DNA from: Flavobacterium bizetiae
GTDB taxonomy: Bacteria > Bacteroidota > Bacteroidia > Flavobacteriales > Flavobacteriaceae
DNA: 48,595 nucleotides
NCBI RefSeq assembly: GCF_902804475.1
Contig: NZ_CADCSU010000046.1
Coordinates: 1 to 48,595 of the forward strand
Direction of reading: 5' to 3'
Part shown: piece by piece, positions 24,935-33,391 of the stretch
Layout of the letters: each line of letters starts with the position of its first letter
Numbering within the stretch: the first letter of the stretch is position 1
The notes under the pieces: model-generated
What the model was told of the DNA's origin: nothing
The model's database searches: none
The model's input: only the letters and a program-made list of their open reading frames with translations
Translations under genes and position numbers: made by a program

Positions 24935-25034
24935 TATTTTTTTTACCACAGATTCTGTGACGTTTTTTTTCGCCACGAATTTCACGAATTAGCACGAATT
25001 ATTTTGCCGAGAGCTATTTTATTTCGGATTGAGA

Positions 25035-25184
25035 ATTTTACCGCAAAGCACGCAAAGATTTTGTATCAGCTTGTCGTTGTAAAAACACAAGTTTCGCAAA
25101 GCTGGTTCAATACAAAGCTTTGCGAACTTTGCGTTTTTATAAAATCTTCTAAGTATAAAAACTTTGCGTGCTTTGCGGTAAAAT
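25035..25184. repeat. Perfect 23-bp inverted repeat with 104-bp spacer
   Basis: ATTTTACCGCAAAGCACG... (25035-25057) is the exact reverse complement of 25162-25184 (CTTTGCGTGCTTTGCGG...). A third copy, in the right-arm orientation, is at 25348-25370. Confidence 0.9.
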
Positions 25185-25195
25185 TAAATCTGCAT
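25116..25195. repeat. 80-bp direct repeat, copy 1 (copy 2 at 25302-25381)
   Basis: Bases 25116-25195 and 25302-25381 differ at five positions of 80 at a constant 186-bp offset. Both contain AGCTTTGCGAACTTTG, TTTTTATAAAATCTTC and GTGCTTTGCGGTAAAAT. Confidence 0.9.
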
Positions 25196-25301
25196 GAAAA
25201 TTAATTCGTGAATTCGTGGCTGTTTTTTGTTTTCTCGCAGATCTTGCAGATTTAGCAGATTTTTTGTGTTAGGATCTGCAAAGCTTTGTATTGTTGAATC
25301 C

Positions 25302-25381
25302 AGCTTTGCGAACTTTGTGTTTTTATAAAATCTTCCAGGCATAAAAACTTTGCGTGCTTTGCGGTAAAATCAAATCTGCAT
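25302..25381. repeat. 80-bp direct repeat, copy 2
   Basis: See 25116-25195. Ends in AAATCTGCAT like copy 1, then continues with GAAAATTCGTGAAATTCGTGG up to 25 bp before the next gene's start region. Confidence 0.9.
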
Positions 25382-25466
25382 AATCTACATGAAAAAATAA
25401 TTAGTGAAAATTCGTGAAATTCGTGGCAAACCTTTTTAAATTTGAATAACTAAAAAACCAAAAAAA

Positions 25467-26459
25467 ATGAAAATTGTAAAATGGGGAATTATAGGTTGTG
25501 GAAATGTAACCGAAGTAAAAAGTGGTCCTGCATTTCAGAAAACGCCTAACTCGGCTTTGGTTGCTGTTATGCGCAGGGATGCGGCTCTTGCCGAAGATTA
25601 TGCCAAACGTCATAATGTAGCTAAATGGTATTCGAATGCTGCTGATTTAATTAATGATCCGGAAGTCGATGCTGTTTATATTGCCACTCCTCCATCGTCT
25701 CATAAAGAATATACTATTTTGTGTGCCAAAGCAGGAAAACCGGTTTATGTAGAAAAACCAATGGCCCTGAATTTTGAAGAATGCAACGAGATGATCAGCG
25801 TTTGTAAAGAACACAATGTTCCTTTGTTTGTTGCGTATTACAGAAGAAGTTTACCGCGTTTTTTAAAAATAAAAGAACTTATTGATCAAAATAAGATAGG
25901 AACTGTCAGACACGTAAATTGTGTTTTATACCATCCGTTTGAAGAAAGATACGATGACGAAATTAACTTGCCCTGGACGGTTTTACCGCATATTTCAGGT
26001 GGCGGGATTTTTGTTGATCTGGCTTGTCATACTTTAGATTTTCTGGATTTTGTTTTGGGTCCGATTCAATCGGTTCGTGGTCATGCCAGTTCGCAACTTA
26101 AAGCGTATCCGGCCGAAGATTCGGTTTCGATGTCTTTTTTATTCGAAAACGGAATTCACGGAACGGGTTTATGGAATTTCGCTAGTTTTGAGCGTTATGA
26201 CAATACTGATATTGTGGGTGATAAAGGAAAAATATCGTTCTCTACTTTTGGAAATGACCCAATACATATTCAATATGCAAATGGTGAAAAAGAAAGTATT
26301 ACGATCGAAAACCCATTACATATTCAGCAGCCTCTTATTGAAACTGTTGTTGCTGAGATTTTGGGTAATGAAGGAATTAATCCATCAAAAGGAACATCGG
26401 CGGCAAGAACTACCTGGGTTATTGATGAAGTTTTGAAGGAGTTTAGGAATTCTAAATAA
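25467..26459 (+). CDS. Gfo/Idh/MocA-family NAD(P)-dependent oxidoreductase
   Basis: 330-residue sugar- or polyol-type dehydrogenase. The N-terminal Rossmann fold has GIIGCGNV (8-15), AVYIATPPSSH and the family hallmark EKPMALN, whose Lys contacts substrate. The C-terminal alpha/beta domain carries the catalytic DLACHTLDFLDFVLG helix with its His. These enzymes oxidise or reduce sugars, inositols or related compounds. The substrate is not evident because no sugar genes adjoin. It stands alone between two repeat-rich spacers. Confidence 0.92.
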   Translation: MKIVKWGIIGCGNVTEVKSGPAFQKTPNSALVAVMRRDAALAEDYAKRHNVAKWYSNAADLINDPEVDAVYIATPPSSHKEYTILCAKAGKPVYVEKPMALNFEECNEMISVCKEHNVPLFVAYYRRSLPRFLKIKELIDQNKIGTVRHVNCVLYHPFEERYDDEINLPWTVLPHISGGGIFVDLACHTLDFLDFVLGPIQSVRGHASSQLKAYPAEDSVSMSFLFENGIHGTGLWNFASFERYDNTDIVGDKGKISFSTFGNDPIHIQYANGEKESITIENPLHIQQPLIETVVAEILGNEGINPSKGTSAARTTWVIDEVLKEFRNSK

Positions 26460-26539
26460 TTATTATAATTGTGAGTTGTAAATTGTGAATTGTGAATTCT
26501 CTCCAGCTTTAATGGAGTTTGCATACTTACTATCAAGAG

Positions 26540-26576
26540 GGCTTTAGCCAAAAGGTTTGAATCTTTGGCTAAAGCC
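26540..26576 (+). terminator. Terminator of the Gfo/Idh/MocA gene
   Basis: GGCTTTAGCCAAA (26540-26552) pairs perfectly with TTTGGCTAAAGCC (26564-26576), 11-nt loop, then TTTTTTTG. Confidence 0.9.
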
Positions 26577-26597
26577 TTTTTTGTTTTCATTGTGTTC

Positions 26598-26615
26598 CTC
26601 CAGCTAAAGCTGGAG
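26598..26615. repeat. Short palindrome CTCCAGCT-AA-AGCTGGAG
   Basis: Perfect 8-bp arms around AA. A degenerate partner (CTCCAGCTTTAATGGAG) lies at 26501-26517, so the pair brackets the terminator at 26540-26576. Confidence 0.75.
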
Positions 26616-26748
26616 ACAATTCAATTCTTTATCAAAAATCATTGTTTGCAACGAATGAATTAAAATCCTTTGCGTTAGTTTCTTGCGGAGATCCTTCGTT
26701 CCTCGGAATAACAAACTATATTGAAATATTGTTATGAAAACGTGTGTC

Positions 26749-26826
26749 CTAGCCCCGATAGAAGTGGAAATCCTTTTATTTTTTTCCTTTAAAAAAATAA
26801 AAGATTGGAGCGGATAGCGGGATTAG
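26749..26826. ncRNA. Rod-like structured element, function unknown
   Basis: Outer arms CTAGCCCCGATAG (26749-26761) and GATAGCGGGATTAG (26813-26826) pair imperfectly. Inside is a perfect 13-bp A/T stem (26773-26785 with 26791-26803), loop CCTTT. GGAGC (26807) and GCTCC (26826-26830) offer an alternative stem. I recall CTAGCCCCGATAG...GCGGGATTAGCTCC elements recurring in Flavobacterium genomes; copy number and transcription cannot be judged here. Confidence 0.45.
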
Positions 26827-26874
26827 CTCCTGAAAAAAAATATTATAAAAACTAAGATGAAAAGTTTGTGCAAA

Positions 26875-26909
26875 AAAAAGAGGATATTCATTATGAATAT
26901 CCTCTTTTT
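26875..26909. terminator. Terminator of the outer-membrane protein gene
   Basis: AAAAAGAGGATATTCA (26875-26890) pairs perfectly with TGAATATCCTCTTTTT (26894-26909); loop TTA. A/T runs on both sides allow either direction. Confidence 0.92.
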
Positions 26910-26934
26910 CAAAAAACTAAAAAGTACTATAAAA

Positions 26935-27861
26935 TTATAGGCTGTATTTAAGACCAAGTGTTAGTCCTAAACCTGAAATTCCAACGTAAGAACTTAATTC
27001 ATCCATTGGTTTAGTTTTATCAACACCATTTGGATTTGTCAAAGCATTATTAGAATTAACATCTAATTTACTTCTATAATTTGTATGAATTTGAGATGTA
27101 GATCTTGTTGCTAAGGCATCATTGCCATTAACTGTAAATTCAGTAGTTTCTTTAGTCTTACCGTGTACAGTAAAATTACGATATTCTAATTCACCAAAAA
27201 CTGAAATATTTTTTCCTAATTTATAAGATGTTCCTAAAGCGGCAACAAATCCAACTGTTGGGTTTGGTTTTACTTTATCGACACTATGAACATTTCCAAA
27301 AGCAGTTGGAGCCCCTGTATTTGAAAAAGCAATTGGAGCGTATGCATCAGAAGTAATTTCTAAATCTCCGTGGATAGGAACTAAAACACCTACTTTAGTA
27401 TAAGGCTCAAAACCTTTGTGTTCTCCTAAAAACAATACCAAAGCCGGAGCAAGATCAAAAGCAGTAATCTGACCTACTGATTTAAAAGCATATACACCAG
27501 CTGGTGTAATAGGCACATCTGATCTGGTTTGTGCCATTGTCTTATCTTTACTAGTGTAATAATTAACCCCTAATTCAACTCCTAAACGAGCATTAAATCT
27601 ATATCCGGCAGTGATTCCAGTTCTAAAACCTTCACCAAAAGAACCTGTAACACTTTCTTCAGAAACTAATTTTCCTCCTACAAAAGTTCTATCCAATGGA
27701 AGATTTCCTCCTACAGTTGGGAATTCAGTAGCAGCGGTTTGAATAAAATAAGATCCACCCAATTTAAAATACCAACTTTCTGGTTTATCTGCTTTTTCTG
27801 TTTGCGCCATTGTGGCCATAGAGCAAACTAATAATCCGAGTAAAAATAGGTTTTTTTTCAT
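26935..27861 (-). CDS. Outer-membrane beta-barrel protein
   Basis: 308 residues. The signal peptide MKKNLFLLGLLVCSMATMAQ has the usual MAQ end. The mature part has long amphipathic strands (WYFKLGGSYFIQTAATEF; GFRTGITAGYRFNARLGVEL; PTVGFVAALGTSYKLGKNIS; VFGELEYRNFTVHGKTKE) and a final strand GLGLTLGLKYSL ending in a hydrophobic residue, consistent with an OmpA/OmpW-like eight-strand barrel without a peptidoglycan-binding domain. Monocistronic, with a strong terminator. Ligand unknown. ATG start at 27861. Confidence 0.82.
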   Translation of the reverse strand: MKKNLFLLGLLVCSMATMAQTEKADKPESWYFKLGGSYFIQTAATEFPTVGGNLPLDRTFVGGKLVSEESVTGSFGEGFRTGITAGYRFNARLGVELGVNYYTSKDKTMAQTRSDVPITPAGVYAFKSVGQITAFDLAPALVLFLGEHKGFEPYTKVGVLVPIHGDLEITSDAYAPIAFSNTGAPTAFGNVHSVDKVKPNPTVGFVAALGTSYKLGKNISVFGELEYRNFTVHGKTKETTEFTVNGNDALATRSTSQIHTNYRSKLDVNSNNALTNPNGVDKTKPMDELSSYVGISGLGLTLGLKYSL

Positions 27862-27886
27862 AATTCTGTTTTTAATTGTTTTTTTA

Positions 27887-27894
27887 CAAACTTA
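27887..27894 (-). promoter_or_regulatory. -7 element TAAGTTTG of the outer-membrane protein gene
   Basis: Minus-strand TAAGTTTG, 26 bp before ATG 27861. No clear -33 partner. Confidence 0.4.
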
Positions 27895-28019
27895 GATTAT
27901 TTTAACATATTCTTAGAGTTTGCATTGTTAGACTTGGCACGAAAACGTTGTAATTTTAAGCAATATTACTAAAAAACTATTATGCATGCATAATTTTAAC
28001 ACTAAAAAAATACATAACC

Positions 28020-28044
28020 CTAAATTTTAACTGTTAAAATTTAG
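28020..28044. terminator. A/T palindrome at the dnaE stop, weak terminator candidate
   Basis: CTAAATTTTAAC and GTTAAAATTTAG (28020-28031, 28033-28044) are perfect reverse complements and overlap the dnaE stop codon (28041-28043). The stem is A/T only. Confidence 0.35.
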
Positions 28045-31000
28045 TTTAGCTTAAAATTTATCTGCATTTTCTCTAATTCTATCAATAACTCGGTAGAAAT
28101 CTTAACTTTTAGCCTGCGACTAGGCATGGTAAGTTTGGTTACAACTTTTATTTCTTCGACTTCATTTACTTCCTGAATTTTAGTTTCTTCAATTGCTGCT
28201 TCGGTATCTTCGTTTTCGTCGACAAAAACAGCATCATCAGCTTCTTCAAAATCAGTTGGAGTTTCTACTTCGACCAAACGTTTTATCTTTTCTAACTCCA
28301 TGATTTCAAAAGTCACAGAATTGTCTCCTTTATTTTCACTAAACAAGCGACTCAACGAATGAATAAACTCTTCTTGTAAGTCTTTTATATTTAATAGTAA
28401 AATCAATTTTTTGGCAAAAGCTTCCAGAATATCCTGCAACTGTCGAATCTCGACAAATTGCATTCTTGGATCTGACTTTTTACCGGTATCATGATTGACC
28501 CAACCGTCTTTTATTAATATTTTTATGAAAGCAAAATTATTCTGAATCAGGAAATGGCGGAATTTCAAGTATTCTTCGCCAAAAATCTTAAACTCATAAC
28601 TTTCATCATAACCTTCGAGATTAAATACAGCCCAGCCTTTTCCGTTTTTTGCCACACGATGCTGAACGTTATTAATGATTCCGGCAAAGTTTAGATTTTT
28701 ACCCACATATTCGTTCATGCTTTTCAGGGATTCTAATCGGGAATTACAGAAGTATTTCATCTCAAATCTAAAATCATCAAGTGGATGTCCTGAAATGTAG
28801 ATTCCAACTACTTCTTTCTCTTTGGCCAATTTTTCCATCGTGCTCCAGTCTTCACATGGCGGCACAACCGGTTCATCAATTTGTACTTCGCTAGTTTCTC
28901 CAAACAAACTTACCTGTGATGAATTTTCATTTTCCTGAAATTTAGATCCGTAACGAATTGCTTTTTCATAAAAGGTAATTCCGTCGCCATCATCATGAAA
29001 ATATTGGGCTCTTGTCGTTCCTTCAAACGAATCAAAACCTCCTGCCAAAGCCAGGTTTTCGATTGCTTTTTTATTTGCAGCACGCAAATCAATACGTTTT
29101 GCTAAATCAAAAATCGATTTGTACTTACCGTCTTTTCTGCTTTCTACAATGGTTGCCACAGCTCCGGAACCTACTCCTTTAATCGCTCCCATACCAAAAC
29201 GAACAGCATATTCATCATTTACGGTAAATTTGTAAAACGACTCGTTTACATCCGGTCCTAAAACCTGTAAGCCCATTCGTTTGCATTCTTCCATAAAAAA
29301 TGATACTTGTTTGATATCATTCATATTATTCGAAAGTACCGCCGCCATATATTCAGCAGGATAATGCGCTTTTAAATAAGCAGTTTGATACGCAATCCAG
29401 GCATAACAAGTCGAGTGGGATTTGTTGAAGGCGTAACTCGCAAATGCTTCCCAGTCTTTCCAGATTTTCTCCAGAACTTTTGCATCATGACCTTTTTTCG
29501 CCGCTTGTTCTACGAACTTAGGCTTCATTTTATCTAGTACGTCTTTTTGTTTCTTACCCATCGCTTTACGCAAAACGTCGGCCTCACCTTTTGTAAAGTC
29601 AGCCAGCGATTGCGACAAAAGCATTACCTGCTCCTGGTAAACGGTAATTCCGTAGGTTTCTCCTAAATATTCCTCACAGGCATCTAAATCGTATTTGATT
29701 TCTTCCTCGCCATTTTTTCTTCGTACGAAAGACGGAATATACTCTAAAGGTCCCGGACGATACAAGGCGTTCATGGCAATTAAATCTCCAAAAACCGTAG
29801 GTTTCAGATCCTTCATGTATTTCTGCATTCCGGGTGACTCATATTGGAAGATTCCAACCGTTTCTCCTCTTTGGAAAAGTGCATAAGTCTCAACATCATC
29901 AATCGGGAAAGTATCGGGATCCAAATCAATTCCGTTTCTATATTTTACCAGTTTAACGGTATCTTTAATCAAGGTAAGGGTCTTCAGACCCAAGAAGTCC
30001 ATCTTCAGCAATCCTGCACTTTCTGCAACCGAGTTATCAAACTGTGTTACATATAAATCAGAATCTTTTGCTGTAGTTACGGGAACGAAATTCGTAATAT
30101 CCGATGGCGTAATGATTACACCACAGGCATGAATTCCGGTATTTCGCATCGATCCTTCCAGGATTTTTGCTTGTTGAATGGTTTCTCCCGCCAAATCATC
30201 TTCGTTGGCAATGGCGATCAATTCTTTTACATTATCAAATTCATCAGAACGAAGCGCTTTTTTAACCTCTTCTTCGCTTTCAGAAATAAAACGCGCCAAA
30301 TTCCATTTTGACGGCATCATTCCCGGAATCAGTTTTGCAATTCTATCGGCTTCAAACAATGGTAAATCCAGTACACGAGCCGTATCACGAATCGCCGATT
30401 TGGTTGCCATTTTACCATAAGTAATAATTTGCGCCACCTGATTTTGTCCGTATTTATTAATTACGTAATCCATAACACGACCACGACCCTCATCATCAAA
30501 ATCGATATCAATATCGGGCATGGATACACGGTCAGGATTCAGGAAACGCTCAAAAAGCAAATCGTACTTAATAGGGTCAATATTGGTAATTCCTAAACAG
30601 TATGCTACGGCAGATCCCGCAGCAGATCCACGGCCTGGCCCTACAGAAACGTCCATTTTTCGGGCTTCAGCGATAAAATCCTGAACAATCAGGAAGTAAC
30701 CCGGATATCCGGAATTGGAAATCGTTAATAACTCAAAATCCAGACGCTCCTGAATCGATTCTGTGATTTCTCCGTATCGTTTTTTTGCTCCCACCATTGT
30801 AAGGTGTCGCAGGTATTTATTCTCTCCACGAACTCCTCCATCAGCTTCATCTTCAACAACTACAAATTCTTCCGGGATATCAAATTTAGGAAGTAATACA
30901 TCTCGGTAAAGCGAATAAATCTCAACTTTATCTACAATTTCCTGAATATTAATAATCGAATCAGGCAAATCGGCAAAGAGTTTTTTCATCTCTTCTCCAG

Positions 31001-32579
31001 ACTTGTAATAATACTCCTGATTAGGTAATCCGTAACGATATCCACGTCCACGACCAATTGGCGTAGCTTGTTTTTCACCATCTTTTACACACAATAAAAT
31101 ATCGTGCGCATTGGCGTCTTCTTTATTTAAATAATAGGTATTATTGGTTGCAATTAATTTGACATTGTGCTTTTTAGAAAACTCAATCAGGGTTTTGTTT
31201 ACACGATTTTCGTCTTCCTGATTATGTCGCATAATCTCAAGATAAAAGTCATCGCCAAATTGTTCTTTCCACCAAATCAAAGCTTCTTCGGCTTGGTTTT
31301 CACCAATGTTCAGGATCTTACTCGGAATCTCTCCATATAAATTCCCGGACAACACCATGATGTCTTCTTTGTATTTTTCGATAATGGCGCGGTCAATCCT
31401 CGGAACATAATAAAATCCGTTTGTAAAAGCGATCGAAGACATTTTCGCCAGATTATGATAACCATTTTTATTTTTGGCTAATAATACAACCTGATTTCCG
31501 TTGTCTTTTTTACTTTTATCCAAGTGATTGTCGCAAACATTAAATTCGCAACCCACGATTGGTTTTATTTCGGTTTCTGTTGGTTCTTCACCCGCTTCAA
31601 CCAAAGCTTTATTTTTTCCTGATGCTGCTTTATTGTGGTTCATAACGGCGCTCACAAAGTGAAAAGCTCCCATCATGTTTCCTGTATCCGTCATGGCAAC
31701 GGCAGGCATTCCGTTTTTGGCTGTAGCCGCAACAATATTTCCAATTCCTATAGTCGATTGTAAAACCGAAAATTGGGTGTGATTGTGTAAATGCGCGTAT
31801 TTTGCCTCTTTAAAATCTTCTCTGTCAGAATGCGAAACTGCAGGTTCTTGCCCTACAGACTCTAAAGCTTTTAACTGCTCTCTGATTTTATCAGAAGCTG
31901 CTTTTAGATTGATGTGCTTTAAACCAATTAACGGAAATTCCTGTGGGTTTCTATTTTGAAATTCCTTGAAATAATCCTTCGGAACATCCAGTTCTTCTTT
32001 GGTAAAAACTTCTCTTCTTATTAATTCCAGAAAACAACGCGTAGTTGCCTCAACGTCGGCAGTTGCGTTGTGCGCTTCTGCGAAAGGTTTATTAAAAAGA
32101 TATTCGTGTAATTCTGTAAGTGTTGGTAATTTAAACCTTCCTCCACGACCTCCCGGAAGTTTTAATAACGAAGCCGTAACCTCGGTACAAGTATCTAAAA
32201 CCGGCATTGAACTCATAGGAGAATCTACTCCCATTCTATGAAATTCAGCACCCATAATATTAACGTCGAAACCTAAATTCTGACCTACAATAAATTTGGT
32301 TTTGCTTAAAGCAATATTGAATTTTTCTAAAACCTCAGCCAAAGTAATTCCATCGGCCTCGGCCAATTCTGTCGAAATTCCGTGAATACGCTCTGCATCA
32401 TATGGAATATTAAATCCGTCAGGTTTTACCAGGTAATCCTGATGTTCAATAAGCTGTCCCATTTCGTCATGAAGCTGCCATGCGATCTGAATACAGCGAG
32501 GCCAGTTATCAGAATCGGTTATTGGAGCATCCCAGCGTTTTGGTAATCCGGTTGTTTCGGTATCGAATATTAAATACAT
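28041..32579 (-). CDS. dnaE: DNA polymerase III alpha subunit with N-terminal exonuclease domain
   Basis: 1512-residue replicative polymerase. The N-terminus is a DEDDh proofreading exonuclease (about 1-190): YLIFDTETTG, then the HNATADVEATTRCFLEL block. A PHP domain follows (about 260 onward, YAHLHNHTQFSVLQS), then the C-family polymerase core with GPGRGSAAGS and catalytic Asp residues in MPDIDIDFDDEGR. The fingers/HhH region and a C-terminal OB fold (NLNFAGIINNVQHRV) are followed by a very acidic stretch (EEADDAVFVDENEDTEAA). The fusion supplies proofreading in cis, as in other Bacteroidota. The frame opens at TTG 32594; ATG 32579 (MYLIFDTETTG) fits the exonuclease start. Confidence 0.96.
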   Translation of the reverse strand: MYLIFDTETTGLPKRWDAPITDSDNWPRCIQIAWQLHDEMGQLIEHQDYLVKPDGFNIPYDAERIHGISTELAEADGITLAEVLEKFNIALSKTKFIVGQNLGFDVNIMGAEFHRMGVDSPMSSMPVLDTCTEVTASLLKLPGGRGGRFKLPTLTELHEYLFNKPFAEAHNATADVEATTRCFLELIRREVFTKEELDVPKDYFKEFQNRNPQEFPLIGLKHINLKAASDKIREQLKALESVGQEPAVSHSDREDFKEAKYAHLHNHTQFSVLQSTIGIGNIVAATAKNGMPAVAMTDTGNMMGAFHFVSAVMNHNKAASGKNKALVEAGEEPTETEIKPIVGCEFNVCDNHLDKSKKDNGNQVVLLAKNKNGYHNLAKMSSIAFTNGFYYVPRIDRAIIEKYKEDIMVLSGNLYGEIPSKILNIGENQAEEALIWWKEQFGDDFYLEIMRHNQEDENRVNKTLIEFSKKHNVKLIATNNTYYLNKEDANAHDILLCVKDGEKQATPIGRGRGYRYGLPNQEYYYKSGEEMKKLFADLPDSIINIQEIVDKVEIYSLYRDVLLPKFDIPEEFVVVEDEADGGVRGENKYLRHLTMVGAKKRYGEITESIQERLDFELLTISNSGYPGYFLIVQDFIAEARKMDVSVGPGRGSAAGSAVAYCLGITNIDPIKYDLLFERFLNPDRVSMPDIDIDFDDEGRGRVMDYVINKYGQNQVAQIITYGKMATKSAIRDTARVLDLPLFEADRIAKLIPGMMPSKWNLARFISESEEEVKKALRSDEFDNVKELIAIANEDDLAGETIQQAKILEGSMRNTGIHACGVIITPSDITNFVPVTTAKDSDLYVTQFDNSVAESAGLLKMDFLGLKTLTLIKDTVKLVKYRNGIDLDPDTFPIDDVETYALFQRGETVGIFQYESPGMQKYMKDLKPTVFGDLIAMNALYRPGPLEYIPSFVRRKNGEEEIKYDLDACEEYLGETYGITVYQEQVMLLSQSLADFTKGEADVLRKAMGKKQKDVLDKMKPKFVEQAAKKGHDAKVLEKIWKDWEAFASYAFNKSHSTCYAWIAYQTAYLKAHYPAEYMAAVLSNNMNDIKQVSFFMEECKRMGLQVLGPDVNESFYKFTVNDEYAVRFGMGAIKGVGSGAVATIVESRKDGKYKSIFDLAKRIDLRAANKKAIENLALAGGFDSFEGTTRAQYFHDDGDGITFYEKAIRYGSKFQENENSSQVSLFGETSEVQIDEPVVPPCEDWSTMEKLAKEKEVVGIYISGHPLDDFRFEMKYFCNSRLESLKSMNEYVGKNLNFAGIINNVQHRVAKNGKGWAVFNLEGYDESYEFKIFGEEYLKFRHFLIQNNFAFIKILIKDGWVNHDTGKKSDPRMQFVEIRQLQDILEAFAKKLILLLNIKDLQEEFIHSLSRLFSENKGDNSVTFEIMELEKIKRLVEVETPTDFEEADDAVFVDENEDTEAAIEETKIQEVNEVEEIKVVTKLTMPSRRLKVKISTELLIELEKMQINFKLN

Positions 32580-32744
32580 AGAGTGAAAATACAAAAATTA
32601 AAGCTCCAAATTCCAAATCCTTCCTATATAAACATCTGATTATATGGAATATAAAAAACTACTCTGTAAATTATGGAGGAAGTTCAAATTTACGCTTTTT
32701 TTAAACAAATTAGCTAGTGAATTTTGTTAAGAATTGTGCCTAAT

Positions 32745-33164
32745 TTATTCCTTGCCTTTTACAAAAACCATTAAAGAAATTGCCAAATACGGAATATCTT
32801 TTAAAATAAAAAAATCGGTAACAGGAAACCCCTCTACAGTTTTAAAAACACCCGGAGTTGTAATTAAAAAACTCAACGTTGTTACAAATATTACTGCTGA
32901 AGCAAAACCGGCATAAAAACCAATTCTTTTAAAAAACAAAGAAATAAACAACCCAATTCCGGTAAGAACTTCAAAAATTCCAATAAAATTAGAAACCTGT
33001 TGTACAGACATCACTTTATACATCCAGCTCATCGCAAAATGATTCTCGACCAAACCTTTTATCGCTCCGGCTTCAACGGCTGTAAACTTAAAAAGCCCTA
33101 CCCAGATTAAAATAATTACAGTTCCTAAAACTCCCAGTTTGTACGCAAATTGATTTAAATTCAT
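32745..33164 (-). CDS. DUF417 (YkgB/RclC-like) membrane protein
   Basis: 139 residues with four membrane helices (about 13-30, 55-80, 83-105, 118-135). The family words are IWVGLFKFTAVEAGAIKGLVENH, WMYKVMSV and the TLSFLITTPGVF segment, as in DUF417 proteins such as E. coli YkgB/RclC, a membrane protein of the reactive-chlorine response. It is divergent from a short-chain dehydrogenase with an AraC regulator behind it, a setting like other redox-stress loci, although a chlorine role here is only inference. Palindromic sites lie in the shared intergenic region. Confidence 0.8.
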   Translation of the reverse strand: MNLNQFAYKLGVLGTVIILIWVGLFKFTAVEAGAIKGLVENHFAMSWMYKVMSVQQVSNFIGIFEVLTGIGLFISLFFKRIGFYAGFASAVIFVTTLSFLITTPGVFKTVEGFPVTDFFILKDIPYLAISLMVFVKGKE

Positions 33165-33233
33165 GATATTTTATTTAAAATTAAATTCTTCAATATTAGA
33201 AGTTCTTTTTAAAAGTAATTGTCAGCTAGCTGT

Positions 33234-33259
33234 CATAATGAAGCAATTGACCCATTATG
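33234..33259. promoter_or_regulatory. Inverted repeat CATAATG-N12-CATTATG, possible operator
   Basis: CATAATG (33234-33240) and CATTATG (33253-33259) are exact reverse complements with centres 19 bp apart, in the gap between the DUF417 and dehydrogenase genes. Confidence 0.45.
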
Positions 33260-33302
33260 ATATTTAAATTTCCATTTAATTTCATTCTGAAAACTTCGAT
33301 TA

Positions 33303-33334
33303 TTCATTTTGGATACTCATTGCACCAAAATGAA
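33303..33334. promoter_or_regulatory. Inverted repeat TTCATTTTGG-N12-CCAAAATGAA, probable operator
   Basis: Perfect 10-bp arms (33303-33312 and 33325-33334) with centres 22 bp apart, two helical turns. It lies about 60 bp before the dehydrogenase start; the AraC-type protein at 34268 is the obvious candidate ligand. Confidence 0.6.
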
Positions 33335-33391
33335 CACTTTTAAACTCGGCTCTATCCTGAACTTTGCCCTATCAATTTAAAACAAATTATT

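Larger units (their letters stand above)
24874..25466. repeat. 593-bp gene-free spacer composed of two repeat families
   Basis: The GCCACGAATTTCACGAATT family occurs at 24896-24934, 24972-25002, 25201-25221 and 25404-25432; the CCGCAAAGCACGCAAAG family at 25035-25184 and 25270-25370. Apparent reading frames here are only translated repeats. The copies face each other so that the whole spacer could fold into long imperfect stems. Confidence 0.8.
26460..26934. other. 475-bp gene-free spacer with terminators and palindromes
   Basis: In order: an AATTGTGAATTGTGAATT run (about 26476-26500); CTCCAGCTTTAATGGAG hairpin (26501-26517); oxidoreductase terminator (26540-26576); CTCCAGCT palindrome (26598-26615); a GGAGATCCTTCGTTCCTCGG-type segment (26691-26707 region); a rod-like structured element (26749-26826); and the terminator of the minus-strand outer-membrane protein gene (26875-26909). 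No coding frame. Confidence 0.75.

Noticed and set aside
24929..25204. 91-residue plus-strand frame between the oligopeptidase and oxidoreductase genes
   Set aside because: It is entirely translated repeat sequence (GCCACGAATT and CGCAAAG families) and has no credible start or domain.
24874..25466. CRISPR array
   Set aside because: Repeats are few, vary in spacing, occur in both orientations and lack regular unique spacers; no cas genes are nearby.
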